Below are positions 1 through 9,832 of a stretch of DNA of 64,000 nucleotides, piece by piece. The stretch's first letter is position 1. Every line of letters starts with the position of its first letter. A program made the position numbers and the translations under genes. Source of the DNA: Helianthus annuus (Eukaryota; Streptophyta; Magnoliopsida; Asterales; Asteraceae); contig NC_035433.2 in NCBI RefSeq assembly GCF_002127325.2, positions 80,604,079-80,668,078 of the forward strand, written 5' to 3'. Under the pieces are notes generated by a model. The model had not been told where the DNA came from, searched no databases, and saw nothing but the letters and a program-made list of their open reading frames with translations.

Positions 1-4
1 CCTG

Positions 5-418
5 ATCGACGAAACCGAATTGAAGAATGATGTCGACGAAACTGAGTGATTGCTGAAGTGGACGAAACACAATTCCTGTTGACCAACGACAAAACCCAAT
101 TGTATATTTGTATTGCGACGGAACACTTGACTTTAATGCGACGAAGCAAGAATGAAGCCCAATTAAATGTGAAGCCCAATTCAGTTTTGTTGAGTGCGAT
201 GAAACGGTGAAGCCCAAAAGGTTTTGAAGCCCAAATCAATGTACGATGAAACTGGATTCTTATTGTTCGACGAAACAGACTGTTTTTAATCCTGGTCAAG
301 AAACAGAATGCTATCCTTTTGACTAATACGACGAAACTGGTGAGGTATCAGACGACGAAACAGATTGTGATGTTATTGTGGACGAAAATCAATTTTAATA
401 ATATGATCGACGAAACAG
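5..418. repeat. GACGAAAC word cluster
   Basis: About 13 exact or one-mismatch copies of GACGAAAC occur at irregular 20-50 base spacing, many followed by CAGA, TGG or CGAATT. The spacers are unrelated, so this is not a tandem array. The same word recurs in the LTRs at 949-1599 and 2668-3361. Confidence 0.75.
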
Positions 419-934
419 AAAGGATCCTTATCCTCTTCTGACAAGTTGGTGAGATGGTTAAATTTATCAAACTAGCCTTCTCCTATTCTGACAAAGTTGA
501 CACAATTTTCAAACTATACACTACTGTTGATCACAATTTTCAAGTAAACAACCATCATTTTATGTCACAAAATTCAAACCACTACAATATAATAATCACA
601 ATCACTTAAGTAATCTTTCAATAAAGATCAAACAGTGAGCTTCAGAAAGAACACTATGAAGATCAACTTGAATATCTGAAGAACTTGATGAAGATTTGAA
701 GATTCTGGTGACCGAACAATTTTCCGAAACCCGAATTCACTTAAAACTTTTACTAAAAACCCGGTTTAACACGTAAACAATCAACTTAACAAGGTTTTTG
801 ATAAAACTTTTGAGCAAAACAACCAAGATCTAACAGATTTTAGCCACTTTTTCCAAAAAAAAATATGAACTTTTCAAGAACAAACTTGATAAAAACCGAA
901 ACTTGTTTCGTTTTAAACAAGGATTAGAGCCAAA

Positions 935-946
935 GCACTGATACCA
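935..946 (-). other. Primer binding site of element A
   Basis: On the minus strand the sequence is TGGTATCAGTGC, two bases after the LTR end. It matches the tRNA-iMet type site TGGTATCAGAGC with one mismatch, and it fixes the element's orientation and the LTR boundary. Confidence 0.8.
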
Positions 947-948
947 AT

Positions 949-1599
949 TGTAGGTCCCGTTTTTCTGGTGGATCGATAACGAAAACCTATCCTTGTTTAT
1001 CACAAACACGGTAACGGGTGCGGAATCCCCGTGACGGTGCAAACCAAACAAAGTGTAAAATAAGAACACTCGTAACCAAAAGATTCAATATCTATTGATT
1101 AGGGATGAGAACGATACAAACATATACAAACAATGTTTACTGACTGTCTCATAGCTCTCGTCTCCTCCAAGTTTCACACAGAAACTATGAGATGCTATTT
1201 ATACAAGACACAGACACAAACTTGACGAAACAGAAAAGGACTCGGCGAAACACCTTTGGCCAAACATTGGGCCTGAAGAAGCCCAACAGGCGACGAAACA
1301 GGGGCAGCCATTAACAAAGTGATGAAACACATTGTGTTTCGTCATTTGATTTCACAATTTTCCAAAGTCAACAAATTCTATAACTATTACATCATCATGA
1401 CATCACAGAGATGATGTCATGGTGATGTGTCACCTGGTCTTGGTTCACGGCGCTTCGTGCTTCGCGTGTCGAACTCTGGGGCGCACGACGGAGGAATGTC
1501 GTGACGTGGGGCTTGAGCCGGACCTAACCGAGTCAAAACCAAGTCGAACCGAGCCGAGTCGAACCGAGCCAAGTCGCGTCCACACAAAGTGTATCAACA
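949..1599 (-). mobile_element. 5' LTR of copia element A
   Basis: On the plus strand it runs from TGTAGGTCCC to GTATCAACA, so on the minus strand it starts TGTTGATAC and ends GGGACCTACA next to the primer site. Length 651 bp. It shares with the LTR at 2668-3361 a block containing TCGAACTCTGGGGCGCACGA and a GAACCGAG-rich end. It carries GACGAAAC words and a near-palindrome at 1321-1343. The partner 3' LTR is outside the window. Confidence 0.8.
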
Positions 1600-1629
1600 A
1601 GTCTTCTGTTTAAAAATAACACAAGTATG

Positions 1630-1795
1630 TGACGAAAAATAGTGGTTTTCGTCGCTGATATGTTGATTTCGTTGCTTAAATGGTGATTTCGTCGCTTAAA
1701 TGGTGATTTCGTCGCTGAAAGGGTGATTTCGTCGCTGATGTGCCTTTTATGACGAAATCAGGGGTTGTTTTCGTCGCTGATGTGATGATGACGAA
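1630..1795. repeat. Short tandem GATTTCGTCGCT repeats
   Basis: Successive units of roughly 21 bases built on TGATTTCGTCGCTNAAA occur at about 1665-1740, with looser copies on both sides (GACGAAAA and its complement). It is the local, more tandem form of the GACGAAAC word. Confidence 0.65.
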
Positions 1796-1870
1796 AATAA
1801 AGTGGATTTGGTCCAGAATGAGTTAAGTTGCACAAGTGTTTTCGTCAAGGACTTGTAATTTCGTCCAGCT

Positions 1871-2144
1871 GGGCCGGCCCTGAGAATTCGTGTACCCTGT
1901 TCGAGCTCGAAAATATGTGCCCTCGGGCCTTAACGAAATTGGGTATTGGGCTCACTAAAGGTCTAAACCTAATACCAAGGGGGTTAATAACTAGTCTAAA
2001 CCATAAGCCTATGTGGTGTTTGTATGAGTGTACCCTATTAAAAAATATTTTACATATACATATCGGGTTTTTTCATAAAAAAACGTGCCCTCGAAATATC
2101 GGGCCCTGGCCGGTGGTCCTCCCCGCCCACCCCCAGGGCCGGCC
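1871..2144. mobile_element. Putative small inverted-repeat element (MITE-like)
   Basis: The ends are GGGCCGGCCCTGAG on the left and, on the opposite strand, GGCCGGCCCTGGGGG on the right. Both are GC-rich and unlike the AT-rich leader around them. An inner pair of similar words (GTGCCCTCG) lies near each end. I could not identify a convincing target site duplication, so the superfamily (hAT-like by end sequence) is uncertain. Confidence 0.4.
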
Positions 2145-2652
2145 TTGCTGGTAAGTGTCTGAGGGATTTCGTTGACAAAATGACCCGACAACAAGATATT
2201 ATCCAAACACAAATCTTATCTATTTCCTGACAAAGAGACTTCCTTTTCAAAGCAATCACCTTATCTTTATCAGACTTTTACCACCAACTACACATCATGC
2301 TTGTGTACACAAAATTCAAACATGCAATATTTTAATCAATAACACTTTAGGAACAATATCATCAAAGATCAAACACAAAAATATAGGAAGAACACTAAGA
2401 AAAATACCGGACAAATTTTCGGAACATGAATTTGCTTAAAAACACGACACAACTTGTACCTTTGATAATCTCCAACACTTTTAACAAGTTTTAAACCAAA
2501 CAACATCAAACAAACACAGATTTTTCGAGTTTTAAATCCAGAATTTTTTTTTATGAAATAGAACTGGGTTTTTGAAAAATATCGAAGAATAAATCAAAAC
2601 CCACTCGAAAAACACACCGGTAACTCGGTTTTCAACAAGAAATCAAGCCTTA

Positions 2653-2665
2653 GGCTCTGATACCA
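2653..2665 (-). other. Primer binding site of element B
   Basis: Minus-strand TGGTATCAGAGCC, the standard tRNA-iMet type copia primer site, two bases from the LTR end at 2668. Confidence 0.9.
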
Positions 2666-2667
2666 AT

Positions 2668-3361
2668 TGTAGGTCCGTTTACGGATCGTCGGACGACAAT
2701 GATTTCTTGTTTCGGGTGCCAAAACGAGTGCGGAATCCCCGTTACGACACAAACCGAGCAAGAGAGTGAACAATACGCAAAGATATCAACGATTAACAGT
2801 TACGTGTATTGATTACGACAAAGTTTCGGTACAATATTCGACAAATACAAAGCTTACCGGAACTTTCTCTCTCTACACTCTCTCTCTAGCTTATCCAAGC
2901 TCTGTGTTTCTATCTTAGCTTGCTGTATATATAGGATCAGCAACACAGCAATCGACGAAACGGAATTTGCATGACGAAACAGCATTAAAGTCTTCAAAGT
3001 CGACGAAACACATGTGTTTCGTCGAAATGCATGCACACACAAAAGGGTTTCGGCCCAATGAAAGTTTAAGCCCAAATGTAATGGCCCAACATGCATTCTG
3101 CATTGAAATTGATTGGCCTTAGCTTTACGTACATTCTGATACATCAACTTGTGAAGATTAACCAACTTATGACATCATCATGATGATGTCGTGATGATGT
3201 GTCAGCGGGAATTGGTCCGCGGCTCTCCGTGCTTCATGTGTCGAACTCTGGGGCGCACGACTGAGGAATGTCGTGACGTCGGGCTTGAGCCGAACCTAAC
3301 CGTGTCGAAACTGAGTCAAACCGAACCGAGTCGAGTCGCGTCAACAAAAGGTGTACCAACA
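2668..3361 (-). mobile_element. 5' LTR of copia element B
   Basis: On the plus strand it runs from TGTAGGTCCG to GTACCAACA; length 694 bp. It is a relative of LTR A but clearly diverged. It contains CT-rich and GACGAAAC-rich promoter-side sequence and a perfect 26-bp palindrome at 3000-3025. The 3' LTR is not in the window. Confidence 0.8.
3000..3025. repeat. Perfect 26-bp palindrome in LTR B
   Basis: Each arm is TCGACGAAACACA followed directly by its reverse complement. It is made of two GACGAAAC words head to head. LTR A has the same structure at 1321-1343 with one arm altered. Confidence 0.9.
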
Positions 3362-3767
3362 GGAAACAAAGAACCGGTTAACTCGTGGTTTACGAAACAA
3401 CTTACGATTTCCAAACAAACTGGTAAAACTGAACAACCAACTGTGAACTCGCTCAACTTTGTTGTTGACTCGTTGTTACATGCCTTGCAGGTCGTTAGGT
3501 GCTTAGCCGGAGCTTGCATGGGAGGTGTCGTTGTGGAGCATGGACATTGAGTGTTCATGATGAACTTAAATACTTTTAACTTATGATTTGGGTTTTGAAC
3601 TATTTGCTTCCGCTGATTACTTAAACTATGTTTGTTTGGACACCAATTATATTGTGTTTGGGTTTTATAATTATTTATTTGCTATGCTCAATATGATTGG
3701 TGGCTTGATCCTGGCAGTCACGCCTCTAAGCGGTGATACTCCGCGAGTGGATTTTGGGGTTGTGACA
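3362..3767 (+). mobile_element. Probable Ty3/gypsy LTR remnant
   Basis: The block ends in GGGGTTGTGACA after a CACGCCTCTAAGCGGTGATAC-type segment, the style of chromovirus (Tekay/Del) LTR 3' ends in plants. It has no coding frame, and its left part is cut by element B. The assignment rests on general resemblance, not on an alignment. Confidence 0.35.
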
Positions 3768-5029
3768 ATATGAGGGTTTGGGCCAAACGACAATGTAAAA
3801 AACAATGAGAAACCGAAAATGGCTAAAACCAGATGCATAAATGCAAACACAATTCCTTAAATGCCACACAAATATAACCAACTTAGTGAAAATGCTAATT
3901 GTAAAAGTTAAAGGGTTAAGGAAGCAAATTATAAAAGTTGAAAAGAGACAAATTAAAAGTTTTAATTGTGAAAGTGGAGGGGTGTTGGTGGGAAATCCCA
4001 CTGGCATTTATGTTTTTATTCCTTTTGATATGATAAGATATGATATTAAATGCTATGATACGATTGGATAGATACAATATGATATGATATATATATCTCT
4101 ACACATAACATTATATCATGTTATCAATACTTCCTAGACAAGTCTTATAAATAGAAAGCTATCGACCGTCTAGAAAACCAAAAATGAAAAACTATAATTT
4201 TTAGTTTTTGTTAGTTAACCTAACAGCTTATTCCTATATTAAATAAAAGAGTAAATTACTTACTAAATCCCCGTGTTTTAGTAGTTTTAAGTTTAACCAC
4301 TTATATGCAAAATCAAAAAGTTTAATGCTCTGAGTTCTTAAACACTCATATTTTATCGGGACAATTACCATGAAATCGAAAAGATAAAAAAAAAAATTAA
4401 TCTTCTTTTTCAATTTTTGTCACCAAGAGATTAAATAGAACTCCACCAGGTTTTTTTTATTATTTTTTCTTTTATTATATTTTCAAAAAATCTTATTTTG
4501 ATGTCTTAGTGTATTTATTGATTTTATTAGATAATTGGAAGTGTTCGTTAATTATTAGTTATTTGAAGCTTTTAATTTTGGTATTAACGATCAACTGGTT
4601 TTCAATCTAACAGACTAGGTAGGCCTTTTTTTAAGAATAAATCAACTCGAATCCAAGTCAAGCCCTTGGTCAAAAATTCAAATTGGTTTAGAATTTGGCT
4701 TAAGCTATATGTTTATCAATTTGTACCCAAATATTTTTATCACTCTTACTTCTTTCTTTATTATCACTTGTCAAAAAAATACAAGCATTCTACACGCGAA
4801 GCACATGTTAAACCCTTGAATAACTATTTATACAATAAATCTATTATAGGAATCTATTACAAGACATAAATTATAAAAGGTGTATCTTACGGAAAACTTC
4901 ATATCTTAATGATTCATCACAACCAACTCTCTGAACTGTCATTAAAACTAATCTTCACATCTTAATCAATCATCACAAGCTTCTCACCGTTCTGTGCCAA
5001 ACTAAAAATTTCCGATTCTTGAAGAACAC
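3768..5029. other. AT-rich DNA, no gene seen
   Basis: Short GATATGAT-like repeats occur at 4025-4095 and homopolymer runs elsewhere. I saw no coding, RNA gene or clear mobile element. It is the left flank of unit X. Confidence 0.6.
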
Positions 5030-5131
5030 CATCCATGGGAGTCCAAAAACGACGTCAACAAACCGCATTGTCAGGTCCACAACCACCCGTAGTTGCATAT
5101 TGTTATTATTTTCGTCCAGCCACACATCGGT

Positions 5132-5793
5132 TCATGACCACACCATATCGCCAAATGCGTCAAACAATTGTTCACCTAAGCTATCAGGGCGAGTGTTCGG
5201 ATGAAAGTGTTAACCGCTCTACGTTCACGCTCAGTTGAACTCAGACTAAACCACGTGAACAGTTTCCGTCTAAATTCTTTCGTGATGTGCCCTTCACGCT
5301 CAAGCTTCCGGAACACCACACAATATTCATAGTTCGGATCCAAGTTACCAGGCCCTTCCCTGTGGGCAGAAGGGTGTGATACGTACAAATGTACTATCAG
5401 AATCATGGGCCTCCATAGTACTAGCTGGCCTCTTTCTTGACATCCCAGCCTGGGAGTTAACAGCTGCCACTTCCACATTGGGCCCATGTTGAGCCGAATT
5501 TTCTGCTTCATCCCGAGGGATATCATTTGGAGCAGCTTCGTCATCTACATCAGGAACTATATATGACGATATTCGTGTCCAGCCCGTTTGACGTAGATGG
5601 TGACCCGTCAGCTTTCGAAGCTTGACCATATGACCAAGCCCACTAAATTCTGGACCTGATATATCATCCAAGCCTCTTCGATCTTCAACCCAAGTTAGTT
5701 GTGGCAGTTTCCCAGAGTCTCGGGCTTTAAGTATAGAGACTGGTTCAGCATCTTTGGCACCAGATGTTCCTTCAATTTGAGGAACAGAGCCTT
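5132..5793 (-). pseudogene. VIN3-like (VEL/VIL) protein, 3' end, copy 1
   Basis: The minus strand encodes the C-terminal end of a VERNALIZATION INSENSITIVE 3-like protein, a plant chromatin factor that works with PRC2. What is seen: a splice acceptor (CTTGCAG) at 5794-5800, then about 110 residues including [17 protein letters not shown], then in another frame [15 protein letters not shown] and [13 protein letters not shown], the VID domain pattern, and in a further frame the C-terminus SLGEQL...DMVWS with TGA at 5132-5134. Two frame changes (about 5345-5420 and near 5176-5190) break it. The PHD and fibronectin parts are absent. Family assignment is from memory of the VID pattern. Copy 2 has the same breaks, so they predate the duplication. 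Confidence 0.6.
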
Positions 5794-6125
5794 CTGCAAG
5801 GGGAAAAATAGAACATGCATAAGAATTGAAGGGTCAATTCAGGTCATGTAACAGAAAAAACTAGCTAGCAGACGTACAGGTCCCCTAAATCATTTTGTTC
5901 AAAAAACAAATTATTATATTGGAACAGTATGGTTTTTGTAATCTTAATTGATGTACTAATGATTTAAAAAAATGGGTACAATTTGGACATAAAACGTGCA
6001 CCCAATTCAGCCCAACCCGACCCATTAAGAAAGTATGTAATAATGATTTAAAAAAAAGTACAATTTAAAAAGTAAGATTAGGAAGCATTACAATTACAAC
6101 AATTGAAAATCAGATAATCACATAC

Positions 6126-6218
6126 CTTTTGAACCACATCAAAAATTAAATCTATGTCTGAATCTGGTGGGTTTCGCAACATATCGTCCACAATCACGGT
6201 GAATAATTGCTTGTCCAC
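6126..6218 (-). pseudogene. Exon-like fragment, unrecognised
   Basis: A minus-strand open stretch reading VDKQLFTVIVDDMLRN followed by PPDSDIDLIFDVVQK ends exactly at a good donor (AAAAG/GTATG). Joined to the VIN3-like exon below it, the frame hits a stop, so it is not shown to belong to that gene. Repeated in copy 2 at 27357-27449. Confidence 0.4.
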
Positions 6219-6223
6219 CGACA

Positions 6224-6534
6224 GGTAAGAGATGGTCGAATTCCTGTCAGCGTATACAAAGGGAAATGAAAAGATTCATTTAACAAATTAGAAACAAGGT
6301 AAAAAGTATTCGCTGCTTTAAAGGGGAGAGATCAAGTGACAGCTGAAGATATTGCTGTTGTGATACCAAACTGTTTGAGTATAACTTAAAATGGGTTAGC
6401 TCGGGCTCCATGATAATTTTGATTATGAAGTAAGGATTAAATTTTTGAAAGTTTGTATTTTTATTATAATTATAATGGTATTGTTTGAGAATAGCAGCAC
6501 GTAAAAGAATTGGAGAGATATGTAATTGATTGAT
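6224..6534. repeat. Internal direct repeat of unit X, left copy
   Basis: From GGTAAGAGATGG to GATTGAT this matches 8303-8667, which is longer because of a small internal duplication. The two copies flank a block of gene fragments. In copy 2 of X the pair lies at 27455-27765 and 29538-29902. Confidence 0.85.
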
Positions 6535-6546
6535 AAAGTGGGAATG

Positions 6547-6564
6547 CCCGCGCGTTGCAGCGGG
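6547..6564. repeat. GC-rich hairpin, Helitron-end-like
   Basis: CCCGC, an 8-base loop, then GCGGG, isolated in AT-rich DNA. Such a hairpin is typical near plant Helitron 3' ends, but no CTRR end follows, so this is only a hint. Copy 2: 27778-27795. Confidence 0.3.
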
Positions 6565-6673
6565 TGTTCCGAATGATATAAAATTCAATGATGTCTATTA
6601 TGAACCTAGTTGATTGGACAATCAACAAAATGGACCAAAACACCTACATCCAGCAATCATCAGTGTCACAGCC

Positions 6674-6846
6674 TCACAGCCGCTTGTTTCCTGTACGAAT
6701 TAGAGAAAATTTAATGTGAGACTGTTTCTTTGTCTTTCTAAAGGCATATGCCACTGCAAAGAAAAGTGGCACAACTGATGAAGTTATAAGCACCACTATA
6801 AGTGTTCTTTTCTCTTTGTTAAAGTTGGACCGGGAGTTTACAACAC
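6674..6846 (-). pseudogene. C-terminal exon of an unrecognised membrane protein, copy 1
   Basis: The minus strand reads NSRSNFNKEKRT, a hydrophobic segment LIVVLITSSVVPLFFAVAYAF, then the basic tail RKTKKQ, and ends in a TGA at 6674-6676. This looks like a single transmembrane helix with a short cytosolic tail. An acceptor (GGTAG) precedes it. The exon-like blocks at 7476-7557 and 7889-7953 may belong to the same gene, but phases do not join cleanly. I do not recognise the family. Copy 2: 27905-28077. Confidence 0.45.
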
Positions 6847-7475
6847 CTACCAATTAAGAAACAATAATAGTTTAGCACTTAGGCATATAAGATAAAAACA
6901 TCCAAATGTGTACCTTCTAACTCAGATTATAACATAAATATGAGAAAAAAAATATTCGATTTAGCATTTACTTTTTCTCGGTCCCGTGAAAAAACCAGAG
7001 AGGTGATAATGGGCATAGGGGTGTTAATCTTGACGGGCTGAACCCAAACACGACCCATATACTTATTCGTGTCAAAGGGACAATTCAAATCCTGTGCCCT
7101 GAACACGGACCCTTTTGACCCATTTATGTAAACAAGTCGAATGGGTTAGCCTGTTTAGGTAAACGGCTTGATGGGTCGACTTGTTTAATTGATGGAGTTG
7201 AACAACATGAACATGGCTCTTTAATTAAACCAGAACAACCTGAAACTTAAATATTTTCATTGTCATGTCAATAATTTCCCTTAAATAGGTCCCAATAGAT
7301 TACGTAAATAAAACATGGCCCACAAATATGTTAGTTATAACATTTGATATACTACTTCTTGTGAAGAATTAAGAGTCACTGTTGCTCTTGTTCAAACTCA
7401 TGCAATATGTCAGTTATAACATTTTGATATAAATTCTAATATTTTGGGCATGTGTTGCAAAGAGAATTAACTCAC

Positions 7476-7557
7476 CTCACAAAAGAACAGTTCCATTCAC
7501 GTACTGTAACGGCATGTCTTGTAAAACGCCAGTGGGTATGCGCCCACACTGGATATC
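7476..7557 (-). pseudogene. Exon-like fragment of unrecognised gene
   Basis: Bounded by an acceptor (AACAG) and a donor (GTGAG), it reads GYPVWAHTHWRFTRHAV then TVREWNCSFV. The composition looks like real protein. Not recognised. Copy 2 is offset by +21231. Confidence 0.4.
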
Positions 7558-7790
7558 CTGTTACAAAGTAACAAAAGTACATAAAGTTTAACCTAGTTGA
7601 TGAAAATCCAGTTGCAACATAGAAATATTAAACTTCTAAAAGTTTTACTACGAAAATTAAGCGATTAAACTTGTAATGAAGAGTACTAACAGTTAAAATC
7701 GAGTATGTTCTACGGTTATATGGATTTAAGTTCTCTGGAACATCATGAAAGATCTGCAAAATTTTAACACCCATCAAAACTTCGTTGGTG

Positions 7791-7794
7791 AATA

Positions 7795-7829
<35 letters not shown>
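7791..7829. repeat. (AT)n microsatellite
   Basis: An AT run that is 4 bases longer in copy 2 (about 29022-29064); the only length difference seen between the two copies of X apart from the insertions. Confidence 0.9.
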
Positions 7830-7832
<3 letters not shown>

Positions 7833-7888
7833 AAAATATAACCCAATCATCCCTAAACAAGAGGCCGCATATTGATTACATTTCCTAC

Positions 7889-7953
7889 CTCTTCCGTACC
7901 TCCAAATGTGAAGCCATCCTCAAACAGATTCAATGAGAATGACGGTCCAAGTG
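7889..7953 (-). pseudogene. Exon-like fragment
   Basis: Between an acceptor (TTACAG) and a donor (GAG/GTAGG) the minus strand reads LGPSFSLNLFEDGFTFGGTEE. It may belong with the neighbouring exon-like blocks. Not recognised. Confidence 0.35.
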
Positions 7954-8195
7954 CTGTAAGGTAGAAGATATATTAAACACAAATTTTCAAAAAAGGTTTA
8001 ACACCAGCATCATGATCATATCCATCACTCCAAAAAAGTAAAACAGATCATATCAGAACTGAAGTCAAAATGTAGCCTATTTGACCTATAAAGTCAAAGG
8101 CATTTCATTATCCTAGAGCATACGCATAAGGCCATTTCAAACACAAAGACCATACCAAAACTAAAGCAATATTATTTGGCAGCCAGATCTTTACT

Positions 8196-8297
8196 TTAAT
8201 ATTGAACTTCTTTCTCATCTTGGATCGGTGAATGCCCAAATACGCTCCAAGGGTGAGCTCAAAAGCGACCGCAGGATACAAGAAACAGGGCTTCTTG
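8196..8297 (-). pseudogene. PLAC8-like exon fragment, copy 1
   Basis: The minus strand reads PCFLYPAVAFELTLGAYLG followed by IHRSKMRKKFNIK and ends at a donor-like GTAAAG. The FELTLGAYLGIHR..KMRKKFNI pattern is that of plant PLAC8-family membrane proteins. The usual cysteine-rich continuation is missing, and the fragment stops abruptly where the internal repeat 8303-8667 begins. It is a truncated gene piece, not a working gene. Copy 2: 29431-29532. Confidence 0.45.
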
Positions 8298-8302
8298 GTG
8301 AT

Positions 8303-8667
8303 GGTAAGAGATGGTCGAATTCCTGTCAGCGTATACAAAGGGAAATGAAAAGATTCATTTAACAAATTAGAAACAAGGTAAAAAGTATTCGCTACTTTAA
8401 AGGGGAGAGATCAAGTGACAGCTGAAGATATTGTTGTTGTGATACCAAACTGTTTGAGTAAAAATCAAAATGGGTTAGCTCGGGCTCCATGATAATTTTG
8501 ATTTTGAGTATAAATCAAAATGGGTTAGCTCGGGCTCCATGATAATTTTGATTATGAAGTAAGCATTAAATTTTTGAAAGTTTGTATTATTATTATAATT
8601 ATAATGGTATTGTTTGAGAATAGCAGCAAGCAAGTAGAAGAATCAGAGAGATATGTAATTGATTGAT
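8303..8667. repeat. Internal direct repeat of unit X, right copy
   Basis: Partner of 6224-6534. It contains an extra tandem duplication of about 50 bases (8458-8560, around TGGGTTAGCTCGGGCTCC). A second short tandem repeat of about 50 bases lies at 8870-8960 (GCTTTACATGTTTGATAAAT-like). Confidence 0.85.
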
Positions 8668-9270
8668 GATATTTGAAATGAGAAATATCTAAATATTCAT
8701 CTAATAGTTCATTAATGGTAAAATAGTCATTTAATAAGAGTTTATAATGAAAAGGGGAAATATGTAATATATATGGGTTAGAGAGGGCTAATATGTAATT
8801 GTTTTATTTATTTGGTGAAATACGTAATAAGCAAGATTAGGAGGGGAAATATGTAAAAATCCCTTTTATTAACCCAATCATTCCGGGCTTACATGTTTGA
8901 TAAATGGGCTATTCTATAAACCCAATCGTGCCCGGCTTTACATGTTTGATAAATGGGCTATATTATGCAACCCCAAATCTAATTATTTAATTGATGTCCA
9001 CATGTTTTGGTGTTCACATGCCGACAGCTTATTGTTTAAACTACTGGTAACGGTTTTTGATTAAAAACAAAAACCTTGACATTTTTAACAGAACCATTAC
9101 TAATGGTGTGGTTCCAGTTTAGTTTTATAGTTTAGGCTTTATTGGCCCTTTATTTAAAATGAATAGTATATAAAATAAAAGTGCAAAAATTGAAGTTTGT
9201 TGGTGCACTTGTGTCTGTACTTTGTCTGTATTCGGTCTGTATGTAAACGATGTCCTAAATCAGTCTGTAA

Positions 9271-9285
9271 GTTGACCAAGTCAAC
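9271..9285. promoter_or_regulatory. Inverted W-box pair in LTR
   Basis: GTTGAC-CAA-GTCAAC: two TTGAC cores facing each other. TTGAC is the core of the WRKY factor site. The same pair is in Copia-2 LTRs, which add a second pair at 42127-42143. Confidence 0.5.
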
Positions 9286-9394
9286 TATCCTCCTAGTTTG
9301 ACTTGGACAACATGATGTTTGTCTGGATCGAAGGATAGCCTCGAAGGATACGCATCATCCTTCGAGGTGCTCGAAAGATATGGTTCGACCATTA

Positions 9395-9421
9395 GACATC
9401 GAAGGATGATCCTTCGATGTC
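9395..9421. promoter_or_regulatory. 13-bp-arm palindrome in LTR enhancer region
   Basis: GACATCGAAGGAT, one centre base, then the exact complement. Another inverted repeat with 11-bp arms (ATCGATAGATG) lies at 9448-9480. Copia-2 has the equivalent at 42235-42261 with both arms changed symmetrically. Confidence 0.85.
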
Positions 9422-9503
9422 CACGCTGATCGTTCGAGCTCCCTGTCATCGATAGATGATCCTTCGGACCATCTATCGATCCTTCGACCAAGACCTGCTA
9501 TGT

Positions 9504-9521
9504 ATGGGTATAAATACCCAT
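9504..9521 (+). promoter_or_regulatory. TATA box inside an 18-bp palindrome
   Basis: ATGGGTATAAATACCCAT: the TATAAATA is the centre of a near-perfect palindrome. It is followed by GTGTTAG, so transcription likely starts about 30 bases downstream. Copia-2 equivalent: 42345-42362. Confidence 0.7.
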
Positions 9522-9818
9522 GCAGTGTGTTAGTGTTAGGAGAGAGATGCACATTTGGAGAGTTAGTGAAACTCTGCTGGAAAACACACACACACACACT
9601 TTAGAGAGTTTGCAAACAAGATTGTAAACATTGTGCTTGTAACCGTAAACCTTCATACGTATTAATACAGTGGTGTTAATCGGTGAACTTTGTGTGTTCT
9701 TGTGTTTGTTCTTGCATCATCCCGGTTTGCCCGCTAGCTTGGATTCCGCACTCGCTAGTGGGTTAGTATAACAAGGTTTAGGTTTGTTCTCGATCCTCCG
9801 AGAAAAGGGACCTACAAG

Positions 9819-9830
9819 TGGTATCAGAGC
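9819..9830 (+). other. Copia-1 primer binding site
   Basis: TGGTATCAGAGC, two bases after the 5' LTR; the standard tRNA-iMet site for copia elements. Confidence 0.95.
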
Positions 9831-9832
9831 CT

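Larger units (their letters stand above)
1..948 (-). mobile_element. Leader of minus-strand copia element A (cut by window edge)
   Basis: This is the untranslated leader between the primer site at 935-946 and a gag gene that must lie left of the window. The leader resembles the one at 1600-2667 (both contain an ACAATTTTCCGAAAC / ACAAATTTTCGGAAC-like stretch followed by AT-rich sequence with CTTAAAA). No reading frame of note is present. The left 420 bases are packed with GACGAAAC words. Confidence 0.7.
1600..2667 (-). mobile_element. Leader of minus-strand copia element B
   Basis: Untranslated leader of the element whose 5' LTR is 2668-3361. It is interrupted on its left by element A (nested insertion) and contains a small inverted-repeat element at 1871-2144. 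No gag is reached before the interruption. Confidence 0.65.
9198..9816 (+). mobile_element. Copia-1 5' LTR
   Basis: TGTTGGTGCAC to GGGACCTACA, 619 bp. It contains inverted W-box motifs, palindromic CGAAGGAT words, and a TATA box near 9511. Confidence 0.95.

Noticed and set aside
1419..1613. ORF with EPSRTEPSRTEPSR repeat in LTR A
   Set aside because: The repeat comes from the GAACCGAGCC-type tandem bases at the LTR end; it crosses the LTR boundary and is not a gene.
5132..8297. A working VIN3-like or PLAC8 gene
   Set aside because: Frames change within exons, key domains are missing and exon phases do not join; the same damage is in both copies.
9819..9830. TGGTATCAGAGC as part of a tRNA gene
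   Set aside because: It is only the primer site next to each LTR; no cloverleaf sequence surrounds it. No tRNA or rRNA gene was seen in the window.
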